Assembly: GCA_043742785.1 (NCBI GenBank)
Contig: JAYTXU010000048.1
Span: 49,209 to 113,208 of the forward strand
Direction: 5' to 3'
DNA: 64,000 bases
Source: JACQCF01 sp043742785
GTDB lineage: Bacteria; Omnitrophota; Gorgyraeia; Zapsychrales; Fredricksoniimonadaceae
Shown: positions 44,325 to 52,015 of the stretch, in pieces
How the letters are laid out: every line of letters starts with the position of its first letter
Numbering within the stretch: position 1 is the stretch's first letter
Notes under the pieces: model-generated
Databases searched by the model: none
Told to the model about the DNA's origin: nothing
What the model saw: only the letters and a program-made list of their open reading frames with translations
Program-made: the position numbers and the translations under genes

Positions 44325-44633
44325 TTAAGCCTTACCTTCAAGGACTTCTTGTAATGTATGTTCACCAAAATAAATATCCCTTTCTATGCCTAAACCAATC
44401 CGACCCTTTACAGCTTCAAGCTCATCAATGCTAAAATAACCCAATTCAGTATCCATACCTTTAACCAGACCAAAACAAACTCTGTCTTTTGAATCGTACT
44501 CAGTGGCATACCAAGTCCACTTACTGCAAGGGTCAAAGAATTTAACTATAACTCTGATATTCTTAGGGTCTTTACCCTCTGTTGCATATAGAATTGGAAA
44601 CTTTCTAATTAATTCCTTTGTTAATAATTTCAT
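44325..44633 (-). CDS. DUF2958-family protein
   Basis: 102 residues matching the DUF2958 pattern: FFDPCSKWTWYATEYD, then CFGLVKGMDTELGYFSIDELEAV and IERDIYFGEHTL. Found on plasmids and integrative elements; its molecular role is unknown. It lies nine bases upstream of the excisionase-like gene in the integrase operon. Confidence 0.88.
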   Translation of the reverse strand: MKLLTKELIRKFPILYATEGKDPKNIRVIVKFFDPCSKWTWYATEYDSKDRVCFGLVKGMDTELGYFSIDELEAVKGRIGLGIERDIYFGEHTLQEVLEGKA

Positions 44634-44674
44634 AAATGCCTCCAGACTTTTTGACTTTTTTAACTTGGTTTAAT

Positions 44675-44702
44675 GTGTGTATATGATTAATTACATACAC
44701 AC
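44675..44702. promoter_or_regulatory. 28-bp inverted repeat upstream of the integrase operon
   Basis: GTGTGTAT (44675-44682) and ATACACAC (44695-44702) pair perfectly around 12 AT-rich bases. It lies 42 bases upstream of the DUF2958 start, well placed as an operator for the integrase operon or as a replication-initiation site. Confidence 0.6.
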
Positions 44703-44723
44703 GCTTTGTCCTTTCAAAAAACT

Positions 44724-46250
44724 TTAAAAGTTTACTTTTTGTTCTCTTCCCTCATATTGGAAGCTCTTTTCATCTTGTATTATTTTATTTGCCAAATCTT
44801 CTGGAGTAATAAGTCCAAGGTTTTCCTCTAACTCATCTATCCTTATAAGCCTATATTCATACCTCTGCCCTTGTCTACCTGATACCTCTTCCAGAAATCC
44901 ACTATCAACCAGAGGATCAAGGTATTTCTTTGTCTCAATCCTTGTCCAACTAGTTTTCTCAATGAACATAGCTAAAGTGAAAGATTGACCATTAAAACTT
45001 CTAGCCATATCAAGCAACTGTCTGCTTTTAGGCGGAATTAACGCATTGTATTCAATGAAAATCTTATGTGCTAAATCGTAGGCAATGCAGTAGTCGTCTA
45101 TTGTGGCAATCAATACTTCACCACCATCAAAACAATTTATTTGTCTTTGCTTTTGATGAATGATAGTAATGCACTCAATTAAAGCGAGGAATCGAGGAAA
45201 ATCACGCCTCGAACGAATATTATTAATTGGAAAACTAATATGTTTTATAAATGGAATTAAGACTTTATGCGACAATAACAGACGCTGTACAGTGTGATGC
45301 TTCTTGATAATCACATCTTTTTCGATTTTATTAGACCCTATTAATTGATACTTAGATTTTTGACTTTCTTGTATCCTTTGTGTTTGTTCCGAGGATTCAT
45401 CTACAAAAATTGAAAAATTCCTTGTTTCATTCTCTGGATGAATCGTTGTTTCAGTAGTTGTTTCAATATAAGCTAAAGGACCAGCAATTTCTTTCTCTTG
45501 CACCCTGAACTTTCCAGTTTTAGGGTCTTTAATTGTTGTAGCTATCTTAAAATTCTGTTCACTTTGCAAAATACGTATTTGATAATCACCTGCTTCAGCA
45601 CCAGGTCTTTCATAAACAACCAAGACTTTATGCCTCAAGCTCCCTTCTTCCATATAACTAAGAGCTTTAGCACTAAGATGGGCATAGTCTTTAATAACTT
45701 CTTTAGGCATAAGGCTCATAATACGTTTTACAAGCTGTGATTTGCCTGCAGAGCTACTTCCCTTGACTATCGTAGATAAGGGATCACTTAGAAGACGTGA
45801 GGTTGCTATAAGGTAAATTAACAGCGCATTAGGTTTTTCACCAATAACACCAATCTTTTCAATATCTTCACTTATTAAATTAATAAGCTTTGGCTGACTA
45901 AGAAAATCCAAGGCAATTTTCTCTTCCTCTTGAGTAATGACTATTTTTTGTTCCTCTTTAGAAAAGCTGTTTTCTTCTAGGATTTTTTTCTGGCAAATAT
46001 GGGCTATGTCAATTAAATCTTGGTCGACCATTTCTTTTTTGACAGCTATTTTACTGGTAAGAATATTAGCGAATTGAGTCCTAGTTTTAGCAGATGTCAA
46101 ATTAGGGCTATCAGTAAAAATTAACCTCCCTTCTTTAAATACTTGAATTTGGGTTTTAATCCCCCCAGGAGTTTGGGTTGCATATAATATGCGATACTCA
46201 AGGTTAATAAGTTTTGACTGATGGGTTAAAAGTGGTTGTTCTGAGCTCAT
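44724..46250 (-). CDS. Walker-A ATPase of mobile-element type (possible replication protein)
   Basis: 508 residues. Walker A is VKGSSSAGKSQLVKRIM near residue 165. KVLVVYERPGAEAGDYQIRIL may hold the acidic Walker B region, and LAYIETTTETTIHPENETRNFSIFVDES resembles the sensor part of DUF3987/primase-associated helicases. A winged-helix pattern closes it (FTLAMFIEKTSWTRIETKKYLDPLVDSGFLEEV). It probably drives island replication after excision. The start follows AGAGG. Exact family uncertain. Confidence 0.75.
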   Translation of the reverse strand: MSSEQPLLTHQSKLINLEYRILYATQTPGGIKTQIQVFKEGRLIFTDSPNLTSAKTRTQFANILTSKIAVKKEMVDQDLIDIAHICQKKILEENSFSKEEQKIVITQEEEKIALDFLSQPKLINLISEDIEKIGVIGEKPNALLIYLIATSRLLSDPLSTIVKGSSSAGKSQLVKRIMSLMPKEVIKDYAHLSAKALSYMEEGSLRHKVLVVYERPGAEAGDYQIRILQSEQNFKIATTIKDPKTGKFRVQEKEIAGPLAYIETTTETTIHPENETRNFSIFVDESSEQTQRIQESQKSKYQLIGSNKIEKDVIIKKHHTVQRLLLSHKVLIPFIKHISFPINNIRSRRDFPRFLALIECITIIHQKQRQINCFDGGEVLIATIDDYCIAYDLAHKIFIEYNALIPPKSRQLLDMARSFNGQSFTLAMFIEKTSWTRIETKKYLDPLVDSGFLEEVSGRQGQRYEYRLIRIDELEENLGLITPEDLANKIIQDEKSFQYEGREQKVNF

Positions 46251-46276
46251 CTTAATTTCCTCTCTTTTTACTTCTT

Positions 46277-46305
46277 TTAATATGCCTTAATGTGCTTAAT
46301 ATGCC
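46277..46305. repeat. Three iterated TTAATATGCC-like repeats upstream of the ATPase gene
   Basis: TTAATATGCC, TTAATGTGC and TTAATATGCC follow each other in one-turn steps. The same AATATGCC element occurs in the promoter of the MerR-like gene at 46848-46876. They are candidate binding sites for that regulator, or iterons for the ATPase. Confidence 0.6.
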
Positions 46306-46343
46306 TAGTTAAAAACAAAAAAAATTGCCCTTATAAAATACTT

Positions 46344-46841
46344 TTATTTACCTGTTTTATATTCAGCCAGTACATCCTTAGGAAGCTCTCCTTGAGCAAC
46401 TTTTGTTATATACCATTCAGCCATTTTTCTCCCATCAGGATCATTAGCTAACCACGCAGCTTTAGTTGTTGATCGCTTTTTGCCGCCTCTCCTTTTCATC
46501 CGGTCATCTAAAATCTGATGTAAAACTTCTACAATTTCTTTCAAGCTGGAATGATCATTCCTAGCTAGATTACAAATTTCAGTTAATGATAAACGGAATA
46601 CTGCTTTTAGAATATAAATGGCATTTAGCTCAGAATAAATATAATCCTTTTCATAATACCCCTTGTTGCCTATGTGTAAAGGCTTTGGGATTAAGCCCAA
46701 AGTCGCATACTTTGTTACTGTCCTTAAAGCTAATGGAAACTCTTTATCTTGAAAATAGTTGATAATTTCTCTTATAGAAACAAGTTTTTCTTTTGGTGGT
46801 ACAAAATCTTCTACGATTTTCTCAAATTCATTATTTAACAT
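46344..46841 (-). CDS. MerR-like DNA-binding regulator
   Basis: 165 residues. LVSIREIINYFQDKEFPLALRTVTKYATLGLIPKPLHIGNKGYYEKDYIYSEL near 20-75 is a MerR-type winged helix, followed by an alpha-helical part and a basic region (RMKRRGGKKRSTTKAAWLAND). Its promoter has a palindrome between -10 and -35, as MerR proteins prefer, suggesting autoregulation. Predicted transcription begins at the ATG itself. It likely controls the ATPase gene downstream. Confidence 0.8.
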   Translation of the reverse strand: MLNNEFEKIVEDFVPPKEKLVSIREIINYFQDKEFPLALRTVTKYATLGLIPKPLHIGNKGYYEKDYIYSELNAIYILKAVFRLSLTEICNLARNDHSSLKEIVEVLHQILDDRMKRRGGKKRSTTKAAWLANDPDGRKMAEWYITKVAQGELPKDVLAEYKTGK

Positions 46842-46847
46842 ATACGC

Positions 46848-46876
46848 ATATTACGCCTAATAAGGCATATTGTCAA
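46848..46876 (-). promoter_or_regulatory. Promoter with spacer palindrome for the MerR-like gene
   Basis: TTGACA (46876-46871), 17 bases, TAATAT (46853-46848). The spacer contains GCCTTATTAGGC, a 10-of-12 palindrome, and AATATGCC as in the repeats at 46277-46305. The predicted transcription start coincides with the ATG at 46841, so the mRNA should be leaderless. Confidence 0.75.
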
Positions 46877-46945
46877 CAAAAATTCTAGCACTAAATATTT
46901 TATCTTCAAATAATCGGTCGTTTTTTTACCCATGTTTATCCACTC

Positions 46946-47494
46946 TCAAAGTACACTCTCAATTCGGGGGGAGGATTTTTTATGCTTAGCATAACGTAAA
47001 TAATAACCTGATTTTGATCTCGGCTTGGAATCCCCCTTACCTTTTGGCCTACCAAGTTTCTTACCTTGTTTTAACGCTCTGGAGAGACCATCCATAGTCC
47101 TTGATACAATTAACTCACGCTCGTACTCCGCCAACACCATAAGCATCTTTAGGAACATCCTGCCTTCTGGAGTATTGGTATCAATATTTTGAGATAGAGA
47201 GACAAATCCAATTCCTCTATTAGTAAACTCTTCAAAAAGGTTAATTAAATGTTTAAGGCTGCGGCCAACACGGTCTAGCTTATAGCAAATAACAGCTTGT
47301 AGCTTACCTTGTCGCATATCATGGAGGAGTTCTTCAAAGGCAGGACGCTTAATATCTTTACCACTGAATCCTTGGTCAATATATTCTTGATGAATTTCAT
47401 ACTTGTGACGTTGACAATATTCTCGGAGGGGAATAAGTTGTGTTTCAATAATCTGATCTGAAGTGCTTACGCGGGCGTAGATGCCGACCTTCAT
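46946..47494 (-). CDS. Serine recombinase (resolvase/invertase family)
   Basis: 182 residues: YARVSTSDQ with the catalytic Ser, then YIDQGFSGKDIKRPAFEELL, CYKLDRVGRSLKHLINLF, and EYERELIVSRTMDGL with the E helix. The C-terminal DNA-binding part after GRPKGKG is short and basic (KPRSKSGYYLRYAKHKK) and lacks a clear resolvase HTH, so specificity may be altered or lost. A GGGGG ribosome site precedes the ATG. It could resolve dimers or act on the inverted repeat at 47535-47595. Confidence 0.9.
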   Translation of the reverse strand: MKVGIYARVSTSDQIIETQLIPLREYCQRHKYEIHQEYIDQGFSGKDIKRPAFEELLHDMRQGKLQAVICYKLDRVGRSLKHLINLFEEFTNRGIGFVSLSQNIDTNTPEGRMFLKMLMVLAEYERELIVSRTMDGLSRALKQGKKLGRPKGKGDSKPRSKSGYYLRYAKHKKSSPRIESVL

Positions 47495-47534
47495 CCAATC
47501 CCCCTAAATACAAATAAAAAACGGAACCCCCCAT

Positions 47535-47595
47535 CTGGTCGGATTAAAGAGGCTCCGCTAAAAACATCAAACGCAAAAAAATAATTCCCGACCAG
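47535..47595. repeat. Inverted repeat upstream of the serine recombinase
   Basis: CTGGTCGG (47535-47542) and CCGACCAG (47588-47595) are perfect inverted copies 45 bases apart. A second overlapping pair, CGGAACC and GGCTCCG, forms a hairpin at about 47522-47556 with A and T flanks. The 233-base gap 47495-47727 holds no other feature. It is a candidate res-type or terminator site. Confidence 0.5.
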
Positions 47596-47727
47596 AATTA
47601 GATTAATTATTGACTCAATTTATTAAAATGTATAGGAATTTATTTTGATAAACAGCGACGAGTAAAATTATAAATTTACTTTTAATAAATAATTTGTTTC
47701 AAAATTTACTTATTTCTCTACCTCAAC

Positions 47728-48147
47728 TTAAAAACTGCTTTGCAAAACTTTTATATCAGATTCTAATAAAACTTTATCTTCAATGGCTTTCTTTATAAGA
47801 GGAATGAAATCCTGACTTAAAATTATCGGACAAAATTGCCCCCATATCCATTTGCCTTTAGCACGCCCAATTCTACCCACAATAAAATAACCAATCCTGT
47901 ATTCAATATCACCCTCTTTCCAGGCATAATTATAAGCTAACGCTCCCTCATAATTCGTTTTACGTAGTCTTTCAAACACATACACTTTCTTATCAAGATT
48001 AGATTGAGCTAAAAAAGTCCATGCCTCCCTAATAAAAAAAATCTTTCCTTCCCTTCCAATATCTTTCATAGGGATCTTGGGTGGGTTATTCTTTTCTTCA
48101 ATAAACTGTGAATTTTTACGTTCTATGAATTCTTCAACACTTTCCAT
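47728..48147 (-). CDS. Protein of unknown function on the island
   Basis: 139 residues, cytoplasmic, with an alpha/beta pattern: IFFIREAWTFLAQSNLDKKVYVFERLRKTNYEGALAYNYAWKEGDIEYRIGYFIVGRIGRAKGKWIWGQF. It has its own strong promoter divergent from the XRE regulator, a layout typical of a regulated partner. I do not recognise the family. Confidence 0.7.
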   Translation of the reverse strand: MESVEEFIERKNSQFIEEKNNPPKIPMKDIGREGKIFFIREAWTFLAQSNLDKKVYVFERLRKTNYEGALAYNYAWKEGDIEYRIGYFIVGRIGRAKGKWIWGQFCPIILSQDFIPLIKKAIEDKVLLESDIKVLQSSF

Positions 48148-48154
48148 TGTGGAA

Positions 48155-48184
48155 ATACTACACCATCATATAAGGGGGTGTCAA
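48155..48184 (-). promoter_or_regulatory. Promoter of the 139-residue gene
   Basis: TTGACA (48184-48179), 18 bases, TAGTAT (48160-48155). The ATG at 48147 lies about eight bases after the -10, so the transcript should be leaderless or nearly so. Confidence 0.65.
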
Positions 48185-48190
48185 AGATAA

Positions 48191-48216
48191 AAACACCGTG
48201 TGATAATGCGGTGTTT
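48191..48216 (+). promoter_or_regulatory. Inverted repeat abutting the XRE start codon
   Basis: AAACACCG (48191-48198) and CGGTGTTT (48209-48216) pair perfectly around TGTGATAATG, which includes a -10-like TGATAAT. The repeat ends one base before the ATG at 48217. It is well placed as an autoregulatory operator and implies a leaderless XRE mRNA. Confidence 0.65.
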
Positions 48217-48432
48217 ATGAACGCAAAAATTAATATAGAAGTTGGCAAGAAAATTAAGGAATTCCGTGCAAAACGAGGCATTACACAGGAAAAATTAGCC
48301 GAACTGGCCAAGACAAGTTATAAATATATCCAACGAATTGAAGGTAAGACTCCTCCAGATATCCGACTTAGCACTATTCAAAGAATCGCTACTGCTTTAA
48401 AGACTTCTCTACCAAAGCTACTTGATTTATAA
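48217..48432 (+). CDS. XRE-family helix-turn-helix regulator
   Basis: 71 residues from the ATG at 48217: KKIKEFRAKRGITQEKLAELAKTSYKYIQRIEG is a Cro/C1-type HTH, followed by STIQRIATALKTSLPKLL. Small size and the palindrome at its start suit a controller protein of the island, perhaps acting on the divergent gene or as the C protein missing from the restriction cassette. Confidence 0.88.
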   Translation: MNAKINIEVGKKIKEFRAKRGITQEKLAELAKTSYKYIQRIEGKTPPDIRLSTIQRIATALKTSLPKLLDL

Positions 48433-48469
48433 GCTACCATTACGCTTGCCATCTTTCCTTTTAAGGAGT

Positions 48470-48494
48470 AAAAAAATGCCTCCTTTTAAGGAGG
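48470..48494 (-). terminator. Terminator downstream of the protease gene
   Basis: On the minus strand CCTCCTT-AA-AAGGAGG (48494-48479) is followed by CATTTTTTT. It could also serve the XRE gene from the other side as a bidirectional element. Confidence 0.65.
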
Positions 48495-49895
48495 TAAAAA
48501 ATCCCGCTTTTATACGCTTCAACAACTACTTCTTATAGCTGAATACAATAACTGATTCCCTTCGAGTAGACACTCATCAGAGGCTTATTTCTTTGCTTTA
48601 GCTTTCTCATAGAGCGCCTGTAGGCTTAAATCTTCATTTCCTGGCTCCTGCGCTATCTGATACATAGCATATTTATATTCTTCCGCATCTTTTTGATTTT
48701 TTATGAATTCCTCTATTTCTTTGATCCTGTCCGCATCCAATCCCCATTCCTTCTCTGGATTTTCAACTTCATCAATCCTCGGAGCCCAAAGGAGCCATCT
48801 GCCATCTATCCGCTTAACATCCCAATAGCCTTCAAAATACTTATAAACAATCTCATCTCCAATTAAATCTTTGGTAGAAAGCTTAACGAGTATTCTATTC
48901 GGCTTTTTCTTATCACTTTTGATTGTAATAATAGAAGTGTCAAGCATGGGTCGGTAGCCCTGGATCCACTGATCAAAACTATAACCTTTAACAAAATTCT
49001 CGGATAAAAGATCAAATGCCTTTTCCATCTTTCTAACTTTAAGATAATTATAAAAACACCTAACCGCTTCAAGAGGGTTCTTATTGGATTCAAAAGTCGC
49101 TTTCTTAACATCTTTCAAAGGCTCCTTAGAAGCTGAAAGTTTTTTGTATTTCTCTAAAATGGTATCTGAAGATATAGCCATACCCATTCCACCCAGAACT
49201 AATCCAGCAGTATTAATCCCAAGGACATCCCCACAAATATTTATCATTGGCCCACCGCTTATCCCAGGAATCATGGTCATATCCGTTAGGAGATACTTAA
49301 CACCATTTTTCTTGTCTTTTGAGCTTCGTGAAAATGATCCCCGCACAACAAATGATTCACCTGATAGTTCGCCTCCCAAAGGATATCCTATGGAAAAAAG
49401 TTCTTCAGCTGGACATACTGAAGAAAGATGGGCAAATTTAAGTAAGGGGATGTCTTTTTTTATCTTGACGACTGCAAGATCAGCGTCCTTATCCGCCATG
49501 ATGACTTCACCTGTCTCAAAAGTATTATCCGAAAATACAACTTTCGGAGCTGGTTCAGAGTCAATCACATGGTAATTCGTCAAAATAAAGCCGTCTTTTT
49601 TGATTGCAAAACCCGATCCCTCTCCTTCTCCGCCAACAATACGAACCACTGACTGACGTATTTTCTGTAAAGTATCTTTTTCGTTACAGGATATTTTCTT
49701 GGCTCCCCCAAGCTTATTTTCTACTCTTTGGATTCGAGCAGATAATATGGAAATCTGATAACCCATATAACCGATGACCGCTATAACAATAATAGTGAGT
49801 AATATTTTCAAGATTCTTTTCATTAATATTCCTTCGTTGCTTTTAAACTACTCTCTTTTAAGGAGGAAAGAAATCCCGTTTTCACACGCTTCATC
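48483..49895. repeat. 41-bp direct repeats flanking the protease gene
   Basis: 48483-48523 and 49855-49895 share CTTTTAAGGAGG, AATCCCG and ACGCTTCA in the same order and spacing, 34 of 41 positions identical, 1372 bases apart. They bracket the protease gene (48585-49823) exactly, one copy touching the nuclease stop codon. The protease may be a cassette gained or lost by recombination between the copies. Confidence 0.7.
48585..49823 (-). CDS. Membrane-anchored trypsin-like serine protease (S1C/HtrA type)
   Basis: 412 residues. One N-terminal membrane helix (ILLTIIVIAVIGYMGYQI) is followed by a trypsin-like domain: GSGFAIKKDGFILTNYHVID (His), DADLAVVKIKKDIPLL (Asp), GISGGPMINICGDVLGIN (Ser, GISGG for the usual GNSGG). 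No PDZ domain is seen. The last 180 residues (CFYNYLKVRKMEKAFDLLSENFVKGYSFDQWIQGY) look like an NTF2-type sensor domain. It follows the FokI-like nuclease by 67 bp and may act with it in defence. Confidence 0.88.
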   Translation of the reverse strand: MKRILKILLTIIVIAVIGYMGYQISILSARIQRVENKLGGAKKISCNEKDTLQKIRQSVVRIVGGEGEGSGFAIKKDGFILTNYHVIDSEPAPKVVFSDNTFETGEVIMADKDADLAVVKIKKDIPLLKFAHLSSVCPAEELFSIGYPLGGELSGESFVVRGSFSRSSKDKKNGVKYLLTDMTMIPGISGGPMINICGDVLGINTAGLVLGGMGMAISSDTILEKYKKLSASKEPLKDVKKATFESNKNPLEAVRCFYNYLKVRKMEKAFDLLSENFVKGYSFDQWIQGYRPMLDTSIITIKSDKKKPNRILVKLSTKDLIGDEIVYKYFEGYWDVKRIDGRWLLWAPRIDEVENPEKEWGLDADRIKEIEEFIKNQKDAEEYKYAMYQIAQEPGNEDLSLQALYEKAKAKK

Positions 49896-51234
49896 TTAAC
49901 CCTAAAACATCACTAATTTTCTCTCGATTTATTATACCTGTATCCAAAAATAAATACTCCAGCCTTGCATGGTCAATTTCTGGACTCTGTAGCTTTGCTT
50001 CAATGATAAATAATAAGTCTGCAGCGCTAAGAAATGTAACTGGGACTTGAGTTCTTCGATAAACATCCTTAACTAAATTTAAGTTTGATCCCCCTTCATC
50101 AAAAATCGATGAAACAATCACAAAATAAAGCTTATTTATTCTTTTACGCCTCAGCTCCTCTTTCTTTTTCTGAATATACTCATAAATTTCCCTATCTTGT
50201 GTTCCAATGCTATATTTCGTTTCTCTAGCTTTAGCATCGTAAACAACAGCATAATCCCCATCTGCCACACCTAATGATAATGCTACCCCATCAGGCTCTC
50301 TTCCTGTACCTTGTCCAAGTTCTACTGTTTCATACCCAAGTAGCGTGAAAGCATAACGCAATTTTGTTTCAAAAACTTTCTCCGGTTTCAAATTTCTTTT
50401 CTTAGACCACTGAGTTTCCTTATTAAACGCCAAATCTTCAAGGTCACTTATTACCGGAGGAATCCACTCTCCTAAAGAACCTGGTGCTATTATTTTCTCT
50501 TCTTTATTATGTGAAATAGACCCTTTCTCATCAAGGCGCTGCGTCTGTAGTTTCATAAATTGAACCCATAAAACATGTTCGATGTACCAAGAAATGTATT
50601 TCTCCTTAACCCCTTCTGATTTAAACAAATCTTTAATTTCTTTAATTATATCTAAATATAATGAATACTCCCTACCAAACGATTCACAGACATCTAAAGG
50701 AAATCCCAAGCTTAATAAGACCTTCTTGGTTGATCCATAGTAAACCGTCCAATGTTCGTAATCTTGCAACTCCCAGAAATAAGAAAGCATGTATGTTTGA
50801 GAAATCCTAGGAATCAGCTTAGGATTATCCGTCTTCTCTTTAAATTTTAAAAGATACTCGGCCATCTTATCAATAACTGCAATAGCATCATTCTTTGTCT
50901 TAGGCGCTAATAAAGCCTCCCTTAAAAATGATTCTTTATCGCTGCTCTCAATATTATTTGTATATTGATTTAGCTGCATTTGACCGCTGAAATTCTTAAA
51001 ACCCCAATAAGGATATTCCCTACAAGATGTTTCGCTCTTTTCTTTGAATTCTTTTAAGCTTATTTTTCGAGAAAGAAATTCATTAAGTAAAACCCGCAAA
51101 TGAACTATTGCCTCAATTCTTTTATCATCAAATTGATTATATTGTTCTTTAACACCCTCATTAATAATAACGGGATATAATTTAAACTCATTTAAATATC
51201 CAATAAGTTTCTTTTTTTGCTCTGCATTAATCAT
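49891..51234 (-). CDS. FokI-cleavage-domain-like restriction nuclease
   Basis: 447 residues. The N-terminal 280 are mostly helical and unrecognised. Residues about 300-400 hold LRYAFTLLGYETVELGQGTGREPDGVALSLGVADGDYAVVYDAKARETKYSIG, a PD...DxK core with the FokI-like order PDG...D.KA, then QDREIYEYIQKKKEELRRK. Members serve in type IIS or stand-alone defence systems. No methyltransferase is adjacent, so it may sense modified or foreign DNA, or rely on the protease encoded downstream. Confidence 0.82.
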   Translation of the reverse strand: MINAEQKKKLIGYLNEFKLYPVIINEGVKEQYNQFDDKRIEAIVHLRVLLNEFLSRKISLKEFKEKSETSCREYPYWGFKNFSGQMQLNQYTNNIESSDKESFLREALLAPKTKNDAIAVIDKMAEYLLKFKEKTDNPKLIPRISQTYMLSYFWELQDYEHWTVYYGSTKKVLLSLGFPLDVCESFGREYSLYLDIIKEIKDLFKSEGVKEKYISWYIEHVLWVQFMKLQTQRLDEKGSISHNKEEKIIAPGSLGEWIPPVISDLEDLAFNKETQWSKKRNLKPEKVFETKLRYAFTLLGYETVELGQGTGREPDGVALSLGVADGDYAVVYDAKARETKYSIGTQDREIYEYIQKKKEELRRKRINKLYFVIVSSIFDEGGSNLNLVKDVYRRTQVPVTFLSAADLLFIIEAKLQSPEIDHARLEYLFLDTGIINREKISDVLGLR

Positions 51235-51400
51235 GCTTTATCTCCAATCAATCCTATGTTGAATTTCTAAACTTTTTGCCTTTATCCAGCATTGATATTT
51301 TAAAATGTAAATTTCGTTATTTTGCCACTTATTTGTTCGATTTTACCCCAAACTAACTAAAAGGTACACGATTTATTAGATGTCAACAAATTGTGTAAAT

Positions 51401-51429
51401 TTGACAAGATGAAAAATCAACCCTACTAT
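51401..51429 (+). promoter_or_regulatory. Promoter of the 46-residue protein
   Basis: TTGACA (51401-51406), exactly 17 bases, TACTAT (51424-51429). It leads to AGGAGG at 51441 and the ATG at 51456. Confidence 0.75.
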
Positions 51430-51455
51430 ATAAAAAAGAAAGGAGGTACGACAAA

Positions 51456-51596
51456 ATGCCTAAAGATAAACCAGAAACAAGCCTCAAAGGCCGTGACTCA
51501 AGAACAGGACAATTTATTCCTGTTCAAGAGGCGCGTAGACGCCCCAGTACCACAGAAGTTGAAAGAGTTCCACTTCCTGGCAAAGGAAGGAAATAA
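51456..51596 (+). CDS. 46-residue basic protein of the GRDSRTGQF type
   Basis: Promoter, ideal AAAGGAGG and terminator surround it. It encodes MPKDKPETSLKGRDSRTGQF, then IPVQEARRRPSTTEVERVP and LPGKGRK. The G-R-D-x-x-T-G-x-F ... RP-x-T-T-x-V-E pattern matches a widespread family of tiny proteins often mislabelled as transporters; function unknown. A longer overlapping frame (51391-51630) lacks these signals and is rejected. Confidence 0.82.
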   Translation: MPKDKPETSLKGRDSRTGQFIPVQEARRRPSTTEVERVPLPGKGRK

Positions 51597-51737
51597 TGTC
51601 ATAGGTATTTGTGATGTTATTTCGTTATGAATTTTGTTTAAATTGTTAGGTTATTAAATTTCTGTAGCAAGATTTAATTCCAGTTGATTCCTGCCTGAAT
51701 GATAATGCCTTGCATTTTTTTCAAAATTCAAAAGCAG

Positions 51738-51780
51738 TAGAGCAGTTCGGTAACCCTATCGAGCTGCTCTATTGTTTTTT
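51738..51780 (+). terminator. Rho-independent terminator
   Basis: TAGAGCAG (51738-51745) pairs with CTGCTCTA (51764-51771), then TTGTTTTTT. It lies about 140 bases past the stop of the 46-residue protein. Confidence 0.85.
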
Positions 51781-51831
51781 AACAAAAGACCTTACCTACG
51801 AGCGCTTTCTAATTAAAACTCTTCAAACAGT

Positions 51832-51857
51832 TTGCCACTATTTTGCCACCATTTTTG
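51832..51857 (+). repeat. Right-end arm-type motif pair of the island
   Basis: TTGCCACTATTTTGCCACCATTTTTG, two TTGCCAC copies 12 bases apart, 184 bases from the tRNA CCA end. It matches the pair at 39865-39890. The 419-base stretch 51597-52015 otherwise holds only the two terminators. Confidence 0.65.
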
Positions 51858-51980
51858 CTTTTTAAGGCCAATTTAAGAGAAACTAACGAAAAGTTGACAG
51901 AAACTGATTAAAACGATTTCTGTTCCAAAAAGCCTGTTCCAGCAAGGTGGTTTTAGGGTAATTTATCGACGATGAAATTA

Positions 51981-52012
51981 AAAAGCACCCAATCTTTCGA
52001 CTGAGTGCTTTT
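51981..52012 (-). terminator. Terminator of the initiator tRNA gene
   Basis: On the minus strand AAAAGCACTCAGTC pairs, with two G-U pairs, to GATTGGGTGCTTTT around GAAA. It begins four bases after the CCA end and lies within the island, so the island supplies the working 3' end and terminator of the tRNA gene. Confidence 0.88.
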
Positions 52013-52015
52013 CAA

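Noticed and set aside
51317..51345. Further arm-type motif (TTTTGCCACTTATTTG)
   Set aside because: Only one TGCCACT copy, no second half at the expected spacing, and it lies upstream of the nuclease gene rather than at a boundary.
51391..51630. 79-residue plus-strand frame
   Set aside because: It starts upstream of the predicted promoter -10 and reads out of frame with the 46-residue protein, which has the ribosome site and a known small-protein pattern.
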